Origin: JAAELZ01 sp965209105
Lineage (GTDB): Bacteria; Pseudomonadota; Gammaproteobacteria; Arenicellales; Poriferihabitantaceae
Length of the DNA stretch: 64,000 nt
Direction: 5' to 3'
Assembly (NCBI GenBank): GCA_965209105.1
Contig: CBDBQB010000039.1
Location: 186,001 to 250,000 of the forward strand
The notes under the pieces: generated by a model
What the model was told of the DNA's origin: nothing
Databases searched by the model: none
What the model saw: only the letters and a program-made list of their open reading frames with translations
Part shown: positions 53,722-62,934 of the stretch, in pieces
How positions within the stretch are numbered: position 1 is the stretch's first letter
Layout: every line of letters starts with the position of its first letter
Program-made: the position numbers and the translations under genes

Positions 53722-55566
53722 TTATTTGAGCTGCTCCACATCTCGAACCCCTCCCGTCGCAGCACTTGTCGCCAATGCAGCATAGGCCCACAAGGCTTTG
53801 CTGACGACACGCTCACGATCGGGCTTCCAGCCCGTACTGCCTTTGGCGTCCATCGCTTCGCGGCGTGTTTTCAGCGTTGCCTTATCAACAGCAAGTTCAA
53901 TGCTGCGTTTCGGGATATCAATATTGATGGTGTCGCCTTCTTCAATTAACCCAATCGCGCCGCCAGTGGCGGCTTCGGGTGAAATGTGGCCGATGGACAA
54001 TCCAGAGGTACCGCCCGAAAAACGCCCGTCTGTAATGAGCGCGCAGTCTTTACCCAAGCCCTTAGATTTAAGGTAGGTCGTCGGATATAGCATCTCCTGC
54101 ATGCCCGGCCCGCCTTTGGGACCTTCGTAGCGAATGATCACCACATCACCCTTGACGACCTTATGTTTTAAGATCCCTTCGACGGCGTCTTCTTGGCTTT
54201 CAAAAATACGCGCAGGCCCAGAAAAAGTCAGGCAGCTCTCGTCTACGCCCGCGGTTTTGACGATGCAGCCGTCTTCGGCGATATTGCCGTACAACACGGC
54301 CAAACCACCGTCCTGACTGTATGCGTGTTTTTGTTCTCGAATACAGCCTTTTTCACGATCAAGATCCAGTGTATCAAAACGTCGGGATTGTGAGAATGGA
54401 GTTTGGGTTGGAATCCCGCCCGGTGCGGCTTTGAAAAATTTGTGGCGCTTTTCGTCTTGAGTTAGGCTGATGTCCCACATTGCAATGGCTGCTTGCATAG
54501 TGGAGGAATGCACCGTTTTGCAGTCTCGATTAATCAGACCACAGCGATCCAGCTCGCCTAAGATGGCGAATACACCGCCCGCACGATGCACGTCTTCGAC
54601 ATGATATTCAGGGGTTGCCGGTGCCACTTTACATAAATTAGGCACAATTCGGCTGAGCCGATCAATGTCTTCCATGGTGAAATCGACTTCGGCTTCGTGT
54701 GCGGCGGCCAATAGGTGTAAAACGGTATTGGTAGAGCCGCCCATCGATATATCCAAGCACATCGCATTTTCAAAGGCCTCAAAGTTAGCGATTGCGCGAG
54801 GTAAAACGTGTTCATTGTCCTGTTCGTAATATTGCTTGGCTAAGCCGACGATGATACTGCCTGCCTCACGAAACAAGCGTTCACGGTCTGAATGAGTTGC
54901 TAGGGTTGTGCCATTGCCGGGCAAAGATAAGCCCAGCGCTTCGGTAAGGCAGTTCATCGAATTAGCTGTAAACATTCCAGAGCAGGAGCCGCAAGTCGGG
55001 CAAGCCGAGCGTTCCATATCGTCAACCCCTTGCTGATCAACATTGTCATCTGCGCCCGCAATCATGGCATCGACCAAATCGACGTGACGTTCTTGATCGT
55101 TCCACTTGACCTTGCCCGCTTCCATCGGGCCACCTGAGACAAAAATTGCCGGGATGTTCAAACGTAAAGCCGCCATCAACATACCCGGGGTGATTTTGTC
55201 GCAGTTAGAAATACACACCAGTGCGTCGGCGCAATGCGCGTTGACCATATACTCAACAGAATCGGCGATTATTTCGCGTGAAGGCAGGGAATACAACATA
55301 CCGCCGTGCCCCATTGCGATCCCATCATCAACCGCGATGGTGTTGAATTCTTTTGACACGCCGCCCGCTTTGGCAATTTCGCCTGCGACCAAATCGCCCA
55401 TGTCTTTGAGATGAACATGGCCGGGGACGAACTGGGTGTAGGAGTTCGCAATGGCGATGATGGGCTTATTAAAATCGCTGTCGGTCATGCCGGTTGCGCG
55501 CCAGAGTGCGCGAGCGCCTGCCATGGTGCGGCCGCGAGTGGTGGTCCAAGATCGATAGTCAGGCAT
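53722..55566 (-). CDS. ilvD: Dihydroxy-acid dehydratase
   Basis: A 614-aa iron-sulfur enzyme of valine/isoleucine synthesis. CISNCDKITPGMLMAALRLNIP, CPTCGSCSGMFTANSMNCL (cluster ligands) and GRFSGGTSGLSIGHISPEAA are complete. Length as in E. coli (616). No leader or attenuator was seen upstream. Confidence 0.97.
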   Translation of the reverse strand: MPDYRSWTTTRGRTMAGARALWRATGMTDSDFNKPIIAIANSYTQFVPGHVHLKDMGDLVAGEIAKAGGVSKEFNTIAVDDGIAMGHGGMLYSLPSREIIADSVEYMVNAHCADALVCISNCDKITPGMLMAALRLNIPAIFVSGGPMEAGKVKWNDQERHVDLVDAMIAGADDNVDQQGVDDMERSACPTCGSCSGMFTANSMNCLTEALGLSLPGNGTTLATHSDRERLFREAGSIIVGLAKQYYEQDNEHVLPRAIANFEAFENAMCLDISMGGSTNTVLHLLAAAHEAEVDFTMEDIDRLSRIVPNLCKVAPATPEYHVEDVHRAGGVFAILGELDRCGLINRDCKTVHSSTMQAAIAMWDISLTQDEKRHKFFKAAPGGIPTQTPFSQSRRFDTLDLDREKGCIREQKHAYSQDGGLAVLYGNIAEDGCIVKTAGVDESCLTFSGPARIFESQEDAVEGILKHKVVKGDVVIIRYEGPKGGPGMQEMLYPTTYLKSKGLGKDCALITDGRFSGGTSGLSIGHISPEAATGGAIGLIEEGDTINIDIPKRSIELAVDKATLKTRREAMDAKGSTGWKPDRERVVSKALWAYAALATSAATGGVRDVEQLK

Positions 55567-55641
55567 GATTAGGTGTTTACTGTTTAAGTATTAAAGGTGG
55601 ATAGTACCAAATTGTCAAATTGTTGCGTAGTCTGCGGGTAT

Positions 55642-55667
55642 AAAAAAACCCGGGTGCTTGCCCGGGT
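55642..55667 (-). terminator. Intrinsic terminator after the Cys-rich protein gene
   Basis: On the minus strand ACCCGGG-CAAGCA-CCCGGGT, a 7-bp stem, followed by a run of seven T (55648-55642); 25 bases beyond the stop of the gene at 55692. Confidence 0.9.
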
Positions 55668-55691
55668 CATTTATTAGATTGAGTGGGATGC

Positions 55692-56168
55692 TTAAGAACA
55701 GCTACCCCAGCAATCTTCATTAAAGGTATCTCGTTTACAGGGGCGTTTTTTCTTGTAATCCCATTCAGTGCAGTGAAAACGCTTGCCACGAAATATTTCG
55801 TAATCATTGCCGCTGGCACCGTTGTTTTGTTGGCGTCCGCCGTAATTATACTGAGGATACCTAAAACCCTGATTATTAAAGGTCGGTAAACTAAAAGAGG
55901 GCTGTTGTTGAACCTGTTGTTGTGCGGGGCATTGCACATTGCTTGCACAGGTCCGTATTTCGGTTCGTGTGTCGTCGCAATACAGGGCGTATGCGCCACC
56001 GGCACAAACCGCACGATTTGAGTCTAAGCCAGAATTCGCACAGGTTCGGCCGTTGCTTTGCTGCCAAGGGGTGTTGTTGCATTGGCTGGCTGCTTGCGCG
56101 CTCATCGGAGCAATTAGAATTGGGGCGATAAGCATCATAGCGCCGAAAAGTATTTTCAATGTTTTCAT
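55692..56168 (-). CDS. Secreted cysteine-rich small protein
   Basis: A 158-aa protein with a signal peptide (about 1-26, ending AQA) and ten cysteines in the mature part (spread through NNTPW-SNGRTCANSGL, AVCAGGAYALYCDD, RTCASNVQCPAQQQV and FHCTEW-RPCKRD-EDCWGSCS). A Gln/Asn/Gly/Tyr-rich linker (about 85-122, QQQVQQQPSF, YPQYNYGGRQQNNGASG) separates two cysteine clusters. I do not recognise the family. A strong terminator follows. Confidence 0.65.
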   Translation of the reverse strand: MKTLKILFGAMMLIAPILIAPMSAQAASQCNNTPWQQSNGRTCANSGLDSNRAVCAGGAYALYCDDTRTEIRTCASNVQCPAQQQVQQQPSFSLPTFNNQGFRYPQYNYGGRQQNNGASGNDYEIFRGKRFHCTEWDYKKKRPCKRDTFNEDCWGSCS

Positions 56169-56305
56169 GGGTTCTCCTAACGATTAATGAGCATGATGTG
56201 CATGCAAGGCTTATATAAGTGGTATACACTATTAATACTGACAGTCTAAATCGAAGCGTCTGAATCAGCTATGAATCGGTTTAACTGTATCACATAAATT
56301 TTGTT

Positions 56306-57451
56306 TCACGATTGTAGTTCAATCAAGCCGCGCAACTCCTCATCCATTTTATCCAATACTTTATCGTAGGGGAAAGCGCCCAGCTTCTGACCGCGTCGAC
56401 TGAGATTGACAAAATTGGGCCCACACCATAAGCCTAAATCGGCGTCGTCGGTTTCGCCCGGGCCATTGACTCGGCAGCCCATGACCGCAATGCTGATTGC
56501 GTGAGATTTGGCATATTCGGTGCGTGCTTTGACTTGTTGTGCCAAGTCAATAAACGCTTCGTTTTCAACGCGAGAGCAGCTCGGGCATGAAATGATATTG
56601 AGGGTATTTAAGTCAAAGGCGTTGGTTTCCGTTTTTTGGCCTGATTGTGCATCGGCGATGACCTGTCTGCCGACTTCAATTTCTTCGTGCTTAAGTTCGT
56701 AAGGTAGCGTTAAAGAAACTCGAAGCGTGTCACCAATACCTTGCGAGAGTAGCGGCAAAAACGCCATCCGTGTTTTGCTGACACCATCGGGTGGCATGCC
56801 GGCTTCGGTAACGCCAAGGTGCAAGGGGATTTCTGGGCGTAGCTTGGCAAATCGCTGATAGGCGTCTTGTGCCTTACGCGGGTCGGAGTCTTTGAGTGAT
56901 AAGCAGTATCGGGTAAAACCGATGTCATCTAATAGCTCACAATGATCTAGCGCACTGGCGATCATCGGCGCAATAGAATCTTCCGCCGGGAATTGGCTCA
57001 CTTTATCAGGATCCATCGAGCCAGCGTTGACCCCCACGCGAATGGCGCAATCATGTTGCTCGGCAATGTCGGCCAAGTATTTAACTTTATCTTGCCAAGG
57101 CTTGCTTTTCTCGTGGTGGTATAAATGGCCGGGGTTATAACGAATTTTTTCGACGTGTGGCGCAAGGACAGCCGCGAGGCGGTAGTTCTCCTGCAAGTCG
57201 ACACTTAGATTCGCCTCGGTTTGTGCGCGAATTTCAATCAAAGCCTTGGCATCCCGCTGGTTGTCCGCTGCAATCCGAATAATGTCGGCATTGACGGCTT
57301 CAAGATTGCGAATTTGCGCCAAGGTGTCTTCAATTTGCCGCGTGGGCGTGGCGCACATACTTTGCACCGCGATGGGGTTGCCAGCACCAATTTTGATGGA
57401 ACCAATTTTAACTTCGCGGGTGGGATTTCTCTGAATCTGGCTGTCGGGCAT
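56306..57451 (-). CDS. ispG: 4-hydroxy-3-methylbut-2-en-1-yl diphosphate synthase
   Basis: A 381-aa iron-sulfur enzyme of the MEP isoprenoid pathway. KIGAGNPIAVQSMCATPTRQ, ISCPSCSRVENEAF and VMGCRVNGPGETDDADLG carry substrate and 4Fe-4S ligands (CPSC and C-x6-G). Normal length. The downstream neighbour reads the opposite way. Confidence 0.96.
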   Translation of the reverse strand: MPDSQIQRNPTREVKIGSIKIGAGNPIAVQSMCATPTRQIEDTLAQIRNLEAVNADIIRIAADNQRDAKALIEIRAQTEANLSVDLQENYRLAAVLAPHVEKIRYNPGHLYHHEKSKPWQDKVKYLADIAEQHDCAIRVGVNAGSMDPDKVSQFPAEDSIAPMIASALDHCELLDDIGFTRYCLSLKDSDPRKAQDAYQRFAKLRPEIPLHLGVTEAGMPPDGVSKTRMAFLPLLSQGIGDTLRVSLTLPYELKHEEIEVGRQVIADAQSGQKTETNAFDLNTLNIISCPSCSRVENEAFIDLAQQVKARTEYAKSHAISIAVMGCRVNGPGETDDADLGLWCGPNFVNLSRRGQKLGAFPYDKVLDKMDEELRGLIELQS

Positions 57452-57527
57452 GGTGCAGGGATGCTTAGGGATAAAAACAAATGATGGTATAGTCCCGCTT
57501 GGTTTTTATCAATGGCTTGCTTGGGGT

Positions 57528-58328
57528 ATGGCGTCCGCTACTTCTGACTCTTCTGAACTGAACAATTTGCGTTTTGCCTTGCAAAATACCTCGGCAAATT
57601 GGATTGACCAACTGAGCTGGTTTGAATCTCTTGATTCAAGCAATTCGCATTTAATGCGAACAGAGGGTTCCATGCACGGTAGTTTGTGTGTGGCCGATGA
57701 GCAGTCTCAAGGACGCGGTCGCGCAGATAAACATTGGTTTGGCGATAAAACAGGCAGTTTAATGTTTTCTCTTGGCTGGGCGCCTTCTGTGCCGGTGGGC
57801 GCTGAATTAAGTTTGCTTGTCGGCGTCGCGCTCGTCGACGCCTTATTCAAATTGGGTTATTCAGGTCTTGGTTTGAAATGGCCAAATGATGTATTGGTTG
57901 GGGCTAAGAAACTGGCAGGGATCTTAGTCGAATCGCGGCACACAGGAGCACAAGCAGAGTATGTGATTGGCGTCGGTCTAAATCTTAGTCTGAGCTTGGA
58001 CCAATTGTCTCGGATACCCACCCCATCGGTATCCCTAGCCCAACTGAGCGAAACTAAAATTAGTAAACAAACCATGCTGGTGGCCTTGCTGACCGAGCTG
58101 GCGAATCGACTTGATCAGAGGGTGCGCGAGGGCTTTGCGCCGATTCGTAGGGATTGGATTACTTATCACGCTCAGAAAGGTGCGCGCGTGAATTATCAAG
58201 CCGCAGGGCAAACGCATACCGCGACAATACGCGGGATCGATCAGCACGGCGCCTTGCTGCTTGATCAGGCGGGGGAGCAGCGGCGTATCGTGGCAGGCGA
58301 GATTCATACCGTGAGGAATGCGGCATGA
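57528..58328 (+). CDS. birA: Biotin-[acetyl-CoA-carboxylase] ligase (no DNA-binding domain)
   Basis: About 266 aa. Biotinyl-AMP ligase motifs: VADEQSQGRGRADKHWFGDK (GRGRxxR region), LGLKWPNDVLVGAKKLAGIL (KWPND) and VIGVGLNLSL. The N-terminal helix-turn-helix of E. coli BirA is absent, so it biotinylates carboxylase subunits but should not repress transcription. ATG 57528 is preferred; a longer reading from 57450 overlaps the ispG start. Stop overlaps coaX by four bases. Confidence 0.9.
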   Translation: MASATSDSSELNNLRFALQNTSANWIDQLSWFESLDSSNSHLMRTEGSMHGSLCVADEQSQGRGRADKHWFGDKTGSLMFSLGWAPSVPVGAELSLLVGVALVDALFKLGYSGLGLKWPNDVLVGAKKLAGILVESRHTGAQAEYVIGVGLNLSLSLDQLSRIPTPSVSLAQLSETKISKQTMLVALLTELANRLDQRVREGFAPIRRDWITYHAQKGARVNYQAAGQTHTATIRGIDQHGALLLDQAGEQRRIVAGEIHTVRNAA

Positions 58329-59062
58329 GGATTTATCTTGATGTCGGCAATACTCGGATGAAGTGGCTGACCGATCCGCAGTCTAGCGCGATTACCGCGA
58401 ATACCGTCGCGCAGCTCACAGATCAGTGGCGGGCGGTAAAGGGTGAGGTAAATCGTATTATCGCATGCGATGTCCGAGGTGTCGAAATACGTGCGAGTAT
58501 TGATAAGGTCGCCGAGCAAATTTTTGGGCGCCGCGTCGATTGGCAGGTGTCCGCAGCGCAAGCCTGTGGCGTGCGCAGCGTCTACCGGCAAGCGGAACGC
58601 TTGGGTACAGATCGTTGGGCGGCGCTGGTCGCAGCACGCGCACGCTATGCCAATCAAGCTTGTATTGTGGTGGATGCTGGGTCGGCCATTACGATAGATT
58701 TGCTGGATGTTAAGGGTCAACATCGAGGGGGAGTGATTATGCCGGGGAAAGGCTTGATGCATGAGGCGATTGGCATGACTGCTCAGCTGGACGCAGAAAC
58801 AGGCAGCATCGCGGGTGAAATATCAGCCTTGGCCAGCCAAACCGAGCAAGCGATTCGATCAGGGATTGCATACTCGATTATGGGCGGTGTTCAGGCGGTA
58901 ATTGAGCAACAAGCGATGGAGATAAACGTTAATATTGAAGATCTACCCATTTTAATCACGGGTGGCGACGTTTCGATAATTAATCTAAATCAATCGACGA
59001 CTAAGCGGGTGCCAAATTTGGTGCTTGAAGGCTTACAAATTTTAGCTGAGTGTGAACGATGA
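58325..59062 (+). CDS. coaX: Type III pantothenate kinase
   Basis: A 245-aa ASKHA-fold kinase of coenzyme A synthesis. LDVGNTRMKW (phosphate loop), LGTDRWAALVAA, and ACIVVDAGSAITIDLLD (substrate/ATP binding) with RGGVIMPGKGLM are typical. Four-base overlaps link it to birA and the SPOR gene. Confidence 0.94.
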   Translation: MRIYLDVGNTRMKWLTDPQSSAITANTVAQLTDQWRAVKGEVNRIIACDVRGVEIRASIDKVAEQIFGRRVDWQVSAAQACGVRSVYRQAERLGTDRWAALVAARARYANQACIVVDAGSAITIDLLDVKGQHRGGVIMPGKGLMHEAIGMTAQLDAETGSIAGEISALASQTEQAIRSGIAYSIMGGVQAVIEQQAMEINVNIEDLPILITGGDVSIINLNQSTTKRVPNLVLEGLQILAECER

Positions 59063-60003
59063 AGTGGATAGCAGTAATTTTTGCATTGCTGAATGTGGCG
59101 GTTTTCTTCTGGGCTGCGAAACTGGCTCCGAATGAGATCCAGACCCAACGTTCTAGTGCCTATGAAGTCATTAATCCATCTGAAATGACGACGGTTAAGT
59201 CAGATGATAGGTTGGCAAAGGTTCCAGCATCGATGCCTGCTTCGACCCAGCAGGCCAATATCGATTCTCAGGCTGCGGCAGATAATATCGAGGCCAAAGC
59301 GGACAGCGCCTACCAATCCGTCCTTAAGGCTCAGCTGGCGACGAATAACGCCAGCGGGGTGGTGATTCAGACACTCGAGGATGAAAAACTCACGCGAGTG
59401 GATCAAAATTCTCAGGCGATGGAAGCAAGCAGTGCGGCGCGTTCAGGCGTAAAGGCTGCGTCATCAAACACGTCCGATCTCACGGGCACACAGGACGCCG
59501 AGACAAAGTCTGTTGAAGAGGCAAAGCCCGCCGCAGCGGCCCAGCAAGAGAAGCTAGCAATAATAGCGTGTTTTCGAGTTGGCCCGTTTACCGATCAAAA
59601 TAGCTTGGCGCAAACGCGCTGGCGATTGGAGCGCCACAATGTAAAGTATCAGCTTAATAGTGGCCCCGGTGAAATTAAGGCGGTTAGGGTGTATATGGGG
59701 GCGTATGCGAGCTCATCTGAATTGAATCGCGATAAAGCACGGCTGACTCAAATGGATATCGAACATTTTTTAATTCGCGTAAACGGCGAACCCTTGCTCC
59801 AGCTTGGCTATTTCTCGGAGCCTGCTCGTGCAGCTATCTATGCGCAGAAGCTGCGTAAACAAGACTTAAAGGTCAAATCTGAAATGATCTATCGGAATGC
59901 AAATATTAATGCCTGGCTGCGACTACAGAATATTACGCGCGAGGCGGTTAATTCGCTGAATTTGTCGCGGGCACTAAAAATTCAAGAGCAGGCTTGCCTG
60001 TAA
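59059..60003 (+). CDS. SPOR-domain membrane protein
   Basis: A 314-aa protein with one N-terminal membrane helix (about 3-20, WIAVIFALLNVAVFFWAAKL), a long low-complexity Ala/Ser/Gln/Glu-rich periplasmic linker (about 25-170) and a C-terminal SPOR domain (about 172-255: ACFRVGPFTDQNSLAQTRWRL, VRVYMGAYASSSEL), followed by about 55 residues. SPOR domains bind denuded septal peptidoglycan. Overlaps coaX by four bases. Gene order birA-coaX-SPOR is widespread. Confidence 0.8.
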   Translation: MKWIAVIFALLNVAVFFWAAKLAPNEIQTQRSSAYEVINPSEMTTVKSDDRLAKVPASMPASTQQANIDSQAAADNIEAKADSAYQSVLKAQLATNNASGVVIQTLEDEKLTRVDQNSQAMEASSAARSGVKAASSNTSDLTGTQDAETKSVEEAKPAAAAQQEKLAIIACFRVGPFTDQNSLAQTRWRLERHNVKYQLNSGPGEIKAVRVYMGAYASSSELNRDKARLTQMDIEHFLIRVNGEPLLQLGYFSEPARAAIYAQKLRKQDLKVKSEMIYRNANINAWLRLQNITREAVNSLNLSRALKIQEQACL

Positions 60004-60234
60004 AGTTAGCACTCAGGTATATGGGTGCTTGTATGCGTCTATTTTTGGGCTTGTTTGAACCGGTTTGTTTCGTGGCGTCAGGCGCGCTTGCTGTGGCTTA
60101 GGCTTTGTACCGACGAACCGTTATCGACAGTCGTAAAAATACTTATAAAAAATAGCGCTTTAGCATTGCGCTTCGGCGACGCTTTGCATAAACTCGCGCT
60201 CCCATTTTTACACTCGGGATTTTGGCTTGAGTTC

Positions 60235-60310
60235 GCCCGCATAGCTCAGCTGGCAGAGCAGCTGATTTGTAATCAGCAGGTCGTGGGTTCAAATCCCTCT
60301 GCGGGCTCCA
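60235..60310 (+). tRNA. tRNA-Thr (anticodon TGT)
   Basis: Full cloverleaf with acceptor GCCCGCA/TGCGGGC and encoded CCA end; anticodon stem CTGAT-TTGTAAT-CAG region gives TGT. First gene in the tRNA-tuf cluster. Confidence 0.97.
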
Positions 60311-60430
60311 ATATTTTGGGTAATAACTGGGCAAAATCTGTCCTTTGGCAGAGCGACGAAGCATCATCTGGAGCGTCATTTTTATTGACAATTCAAGGTG
60401 TTTTATACAAAATCGCGCGTTCGATTTTTT

Positions 60431-60515
60431 GGAGGGGTTCCCGAGCGGCCAAAGGGGGCAGACTGTAAATCTGCTGGCTCAGCCTTCGGAGGTTCGAATC
60501 CTCCCCCCTCCACCA
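60431..60515 (+). tRNA. tRNA-Tyr (anticodon GTA)
   Basis: 85-nt class II tRNA: acceptor GGAGGGG/CCCCTCC, anticodon GTA in CAGACTGTAAATCTG, long variable arm, TTCGAATC T-loop, encoded CCA. Confidence 0.97.
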
Positions 60516-60920
60516 CTATTAGTGGCAAGGCGAGAAAGAATAAGACTTTCTGGTGCGAAATGCACGAGGAAGATTTGAAGCAAAAAGAGGTTCGAGAAAA
60601 TCGTCAGCAACGATTTTTATCAACGAGGCTGAGCGTGGCGAGGTAGCGTTGAGGCGGAAGACGGGATGTCTGGAGTAATCCTCCTCCCGCCGTTGCTACG
60701 CTATTGAGTGGCAATATATAAGAGATTTTTTGTGCCTGAATATTTTTTCAGGAACGAATAAAGATTTGGCGTTGTATGGCTTTATTGTCTGCAATTCGAA
60801 ATGATGAGAGAGCTGGGCAAGGCTTTGTTTTCTCATGCATAAATGCCTGTTTGTTTGATAAATAGGTGTGGTAAAGAATGATGACCTCTTCTGCTTAGGC
60901 TGCTGGGGTCGAAAGTCGTT
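60516..60920. other. Intergenic insert between tRNA-Tyr and tRNA-Gly
   Basis: 405 bases with no recognised gene. Two near-direct repeats, CTATTAGTGGCAA (60516-60528) and CTATTGAGTGGCAA (60701-60714), bracket about 170 bases containing an imperfect hairpin (GTAGCGTTGAGGCGG / CCGCCGTTGCTAC). In many gammaproteobacteria these tRNAs are closer, so this may be inserted DNA. Confidence 0.4.
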
Positions 60921-60994
60921 GCGGGTGTAGTTTAATGGTAGAACTTCAGCCTTCCAAGCTGACTACGTGGGTTCGATTCCCATCACCCGCTCCA
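60921..60994 (+). tRNA. tRNA-Gly (anticodon TCC)
   Basis: 74 nt, acceptor GCGGGTG/CACCCGC, anticodon loop CTTCCAA (TCC), GTTCGATTC T-arm, encoded CCA. Confidence 0.97.
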
Positions 60995-61081
60995 GTTAGA
61001 CGGGCTGAGATTAGCCTTGTTTGTTGAGGTTTGACGAGTTTGGGGTTTCATTCCCTGCTGTCGTTCTGGGTCATTGAATTT

Positions 61082-61157
<76 letters not shown>

Positions 61158-61216
61158 TTTATTTGTGGGTGTTGTTTAGGCGTTAAAGTATTAATTATCG
61201 AAGAGAGGTAAAGATC

Positions 61217-62407
61217 GTGTCTAAAGAAAAATTTGAAAGAAATAAGCCGCACGTTAACGTTGGCACGATAGGTCACGTTGATCACGGTAAAACCACCTTA
61301 ACGGCGGCATTGACGTCGGTATTGGGCGCAGAATTTGGCGGCGAAGTCAAAGCCTTCGCGGATATTGACAATGCGCCTGAAGAGCGAGAGCGTGGTATCA
61401 CGATCTCCACTGCTCACGTTGAATATGAGACAGCAAACCGTCACTACGCGCACGTCGATTGCCCGGGACACGCGGATTACGTTAAGAACATGATCACCGG
61501 CGCTGCCCAAATGGACGGCGCGATCTTGGTTTGTTCAGCGGCCGATGGCCCGATGCCCCAAACCCGTGAGCATATCTTGCTTTCACGTCAGGTGGGCGTT
61601 CCTTACATCATTGTGTTCATGAACAAAGCGGACATGGTGGATGATGATGAGTTATTAGAGCTGGTAGAGATGGAGATCCGTGAGTTATTGGATTCTTACG
61701 ATTTCCCAGGCGATGACACGCCGGTTATCATTGGTTCTGCGCTGAAAGCCTTAGAGGGTGATGAGTCAGATATGGGTAAGGGATCAATTCTTAAGTTAGC
61801 AGAAGCATTAGATACGTACATTCCTCTACCTGAGCGTTTGGTGGATGGTGATTTTCTGATGCCGGTTGAAGATGTTTTTTCAATTTCAGGTCGTGGCACC
61901 GTTGTGACGGGCCGTATTGAGCGCGGTATTGTGCATATAGGCGATGAGATTGAGATTGTCGGCGTAAAGCCCACTGAATTAACGACGTGTACGGGTGTAG
62001 AGATGTTCCGTAAGTTGTTGGATGAAGGTCAGGCGGGTGATAATGTTGGAATCTTATTGCGTGGCACTAAGCGTGAAGAGGTTGAGCGTGGTCAGGTACT
62101 GGCTAAGAAAGGTTCGATCACTCCGCACACTAAATTCGAAGCTGAGGTTTATATCCTGGGCAAAGAAGAAGGCGGCCGTCATACGCCGTTCTTCAAAGGT
62201 TATCGTCCACAGTTTTATTTTAGAACCACAGACGTGACGGGCGAATGTATATTGCCCAAAGATGTTGAGATGGTCATGCCGGGCGATAATATCAATTTGA
62301 ATGTTGAGCTGATCGCGCCGATCGCGATGGACGACGGCTTACGCTTTGCCATCCGTGAAGGTGGCCGCACAGTGGGTGCGGGCGTTGTGGTGAAAATCGT
62401 CGAGTGA
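61217..62407 (+). CDS. tuf: Elongation factor Tu
   Basis: A 396-aa GTPase carrying aminoacyl-tRNA to the ribosome. GHVDHGKTTLTAAL (P-loop), DCPGHADYVKNMITGAAQMD, NKADM (guanine specificity) are complete, and the sequence ends GAGVVVKIVE. GTG start at 61217 with GAGAGG upstream. The tRNA genes ahead are probably co-transcribed. Confidence 0.98.
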   Translation: MSKEKFERNKPHVNVGTIGHVDHGKTTLTAALTSVLGAEFGGEVKAFADIDNAPEERERGITISTAHVEYETANRHYAHVDCPGHADYVKNMITGAAQMDGAILVCSAADGPMPQTREHILLSRQVGVPYIIVFMNKADMVDDDELLELVEMEIRELLDSYDFPGDDTPVIIGSALKALEGDESDMGKGSILKLAEALDTYIPLPERLVDGDFLMPVEDVFSISGRGTVVTGRIERGIVHIGDEIEIVGVKPTELTTCTGVEMFRKLLDEGQAGDNVGILLRGTKREEVERGQVLAKKGSITPHTKFEAEVYILGKEEGGRHTPFFKGYRPQFYFRTTDVTGECILPKDVEMVMPGDNINLNVELIAPIAMDDGLRFAIREGGRTVGAGVVVKIVE

Positions 62408-62465
62408 TTATTTCCTGATATCGTTATTTTCGAAACTGATAAGTATTACGGCAGGCAATTAATAT

Positions 62466-62541
<76 letters not shown>

Positions 62542-62577
62542 TTTACTTAAACGAATAGACTAAATTTAAAAACTGTA

Positions 62578-62925
62578 GTGGATAAGCTTAAATTACTAAT
62601 TGCGATTTTGATCGTGGTGGCTGGCGTAGCCGGTTTTTACTACTTTGATGAGTGGTTGCAACTTGCGCGTGTGGGCCTCGTGATCGTTGCGCTCATTTTA
62701 GCCGCCGTTGTTGCGATGACCTCGCAAACCGGTCAAAACGTCAAGAGTTTTGCTATGAAGGCGAAAAGCGAGGGCGGCAAGGTCGTTTGGCCCGGGCGAC
62801 CTGAGGCGACGCAAATCACGATGATTGTGGTCGCGGGTGCAATTATTGCGAGTTTATTCATTTGGTTGACAGACAGCATTTTGTTTAAAGTGGTGTATGA
62901 CCTGATTTTGGGTACGCAAGGTTAA
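62578..62925 (+). CDS. secE: Preprotein translocase subunit SecE
   Basis: A 115-aa membrane protein with three hydrophobic segments as in gammaproteobacterial SecE. The essential cytoplasmic region is KSEGGKVVWPGRPEATQIT before the last helix. GTG start. Followed nine bases later by nusG. Confidence 0.95.
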   Translation: MDKLKLLIAILIVVAGVAGFYYFDEWLQLARVGLVIVALILAAVVAMTSQTGQNVKSFAMKAKSEGGKVVWPGRPEATQITMIVVAGAIIASLFIWLTDSILFKVVYDLILGTQG

Positions 62926-62934
62926 GAGGCAAAT

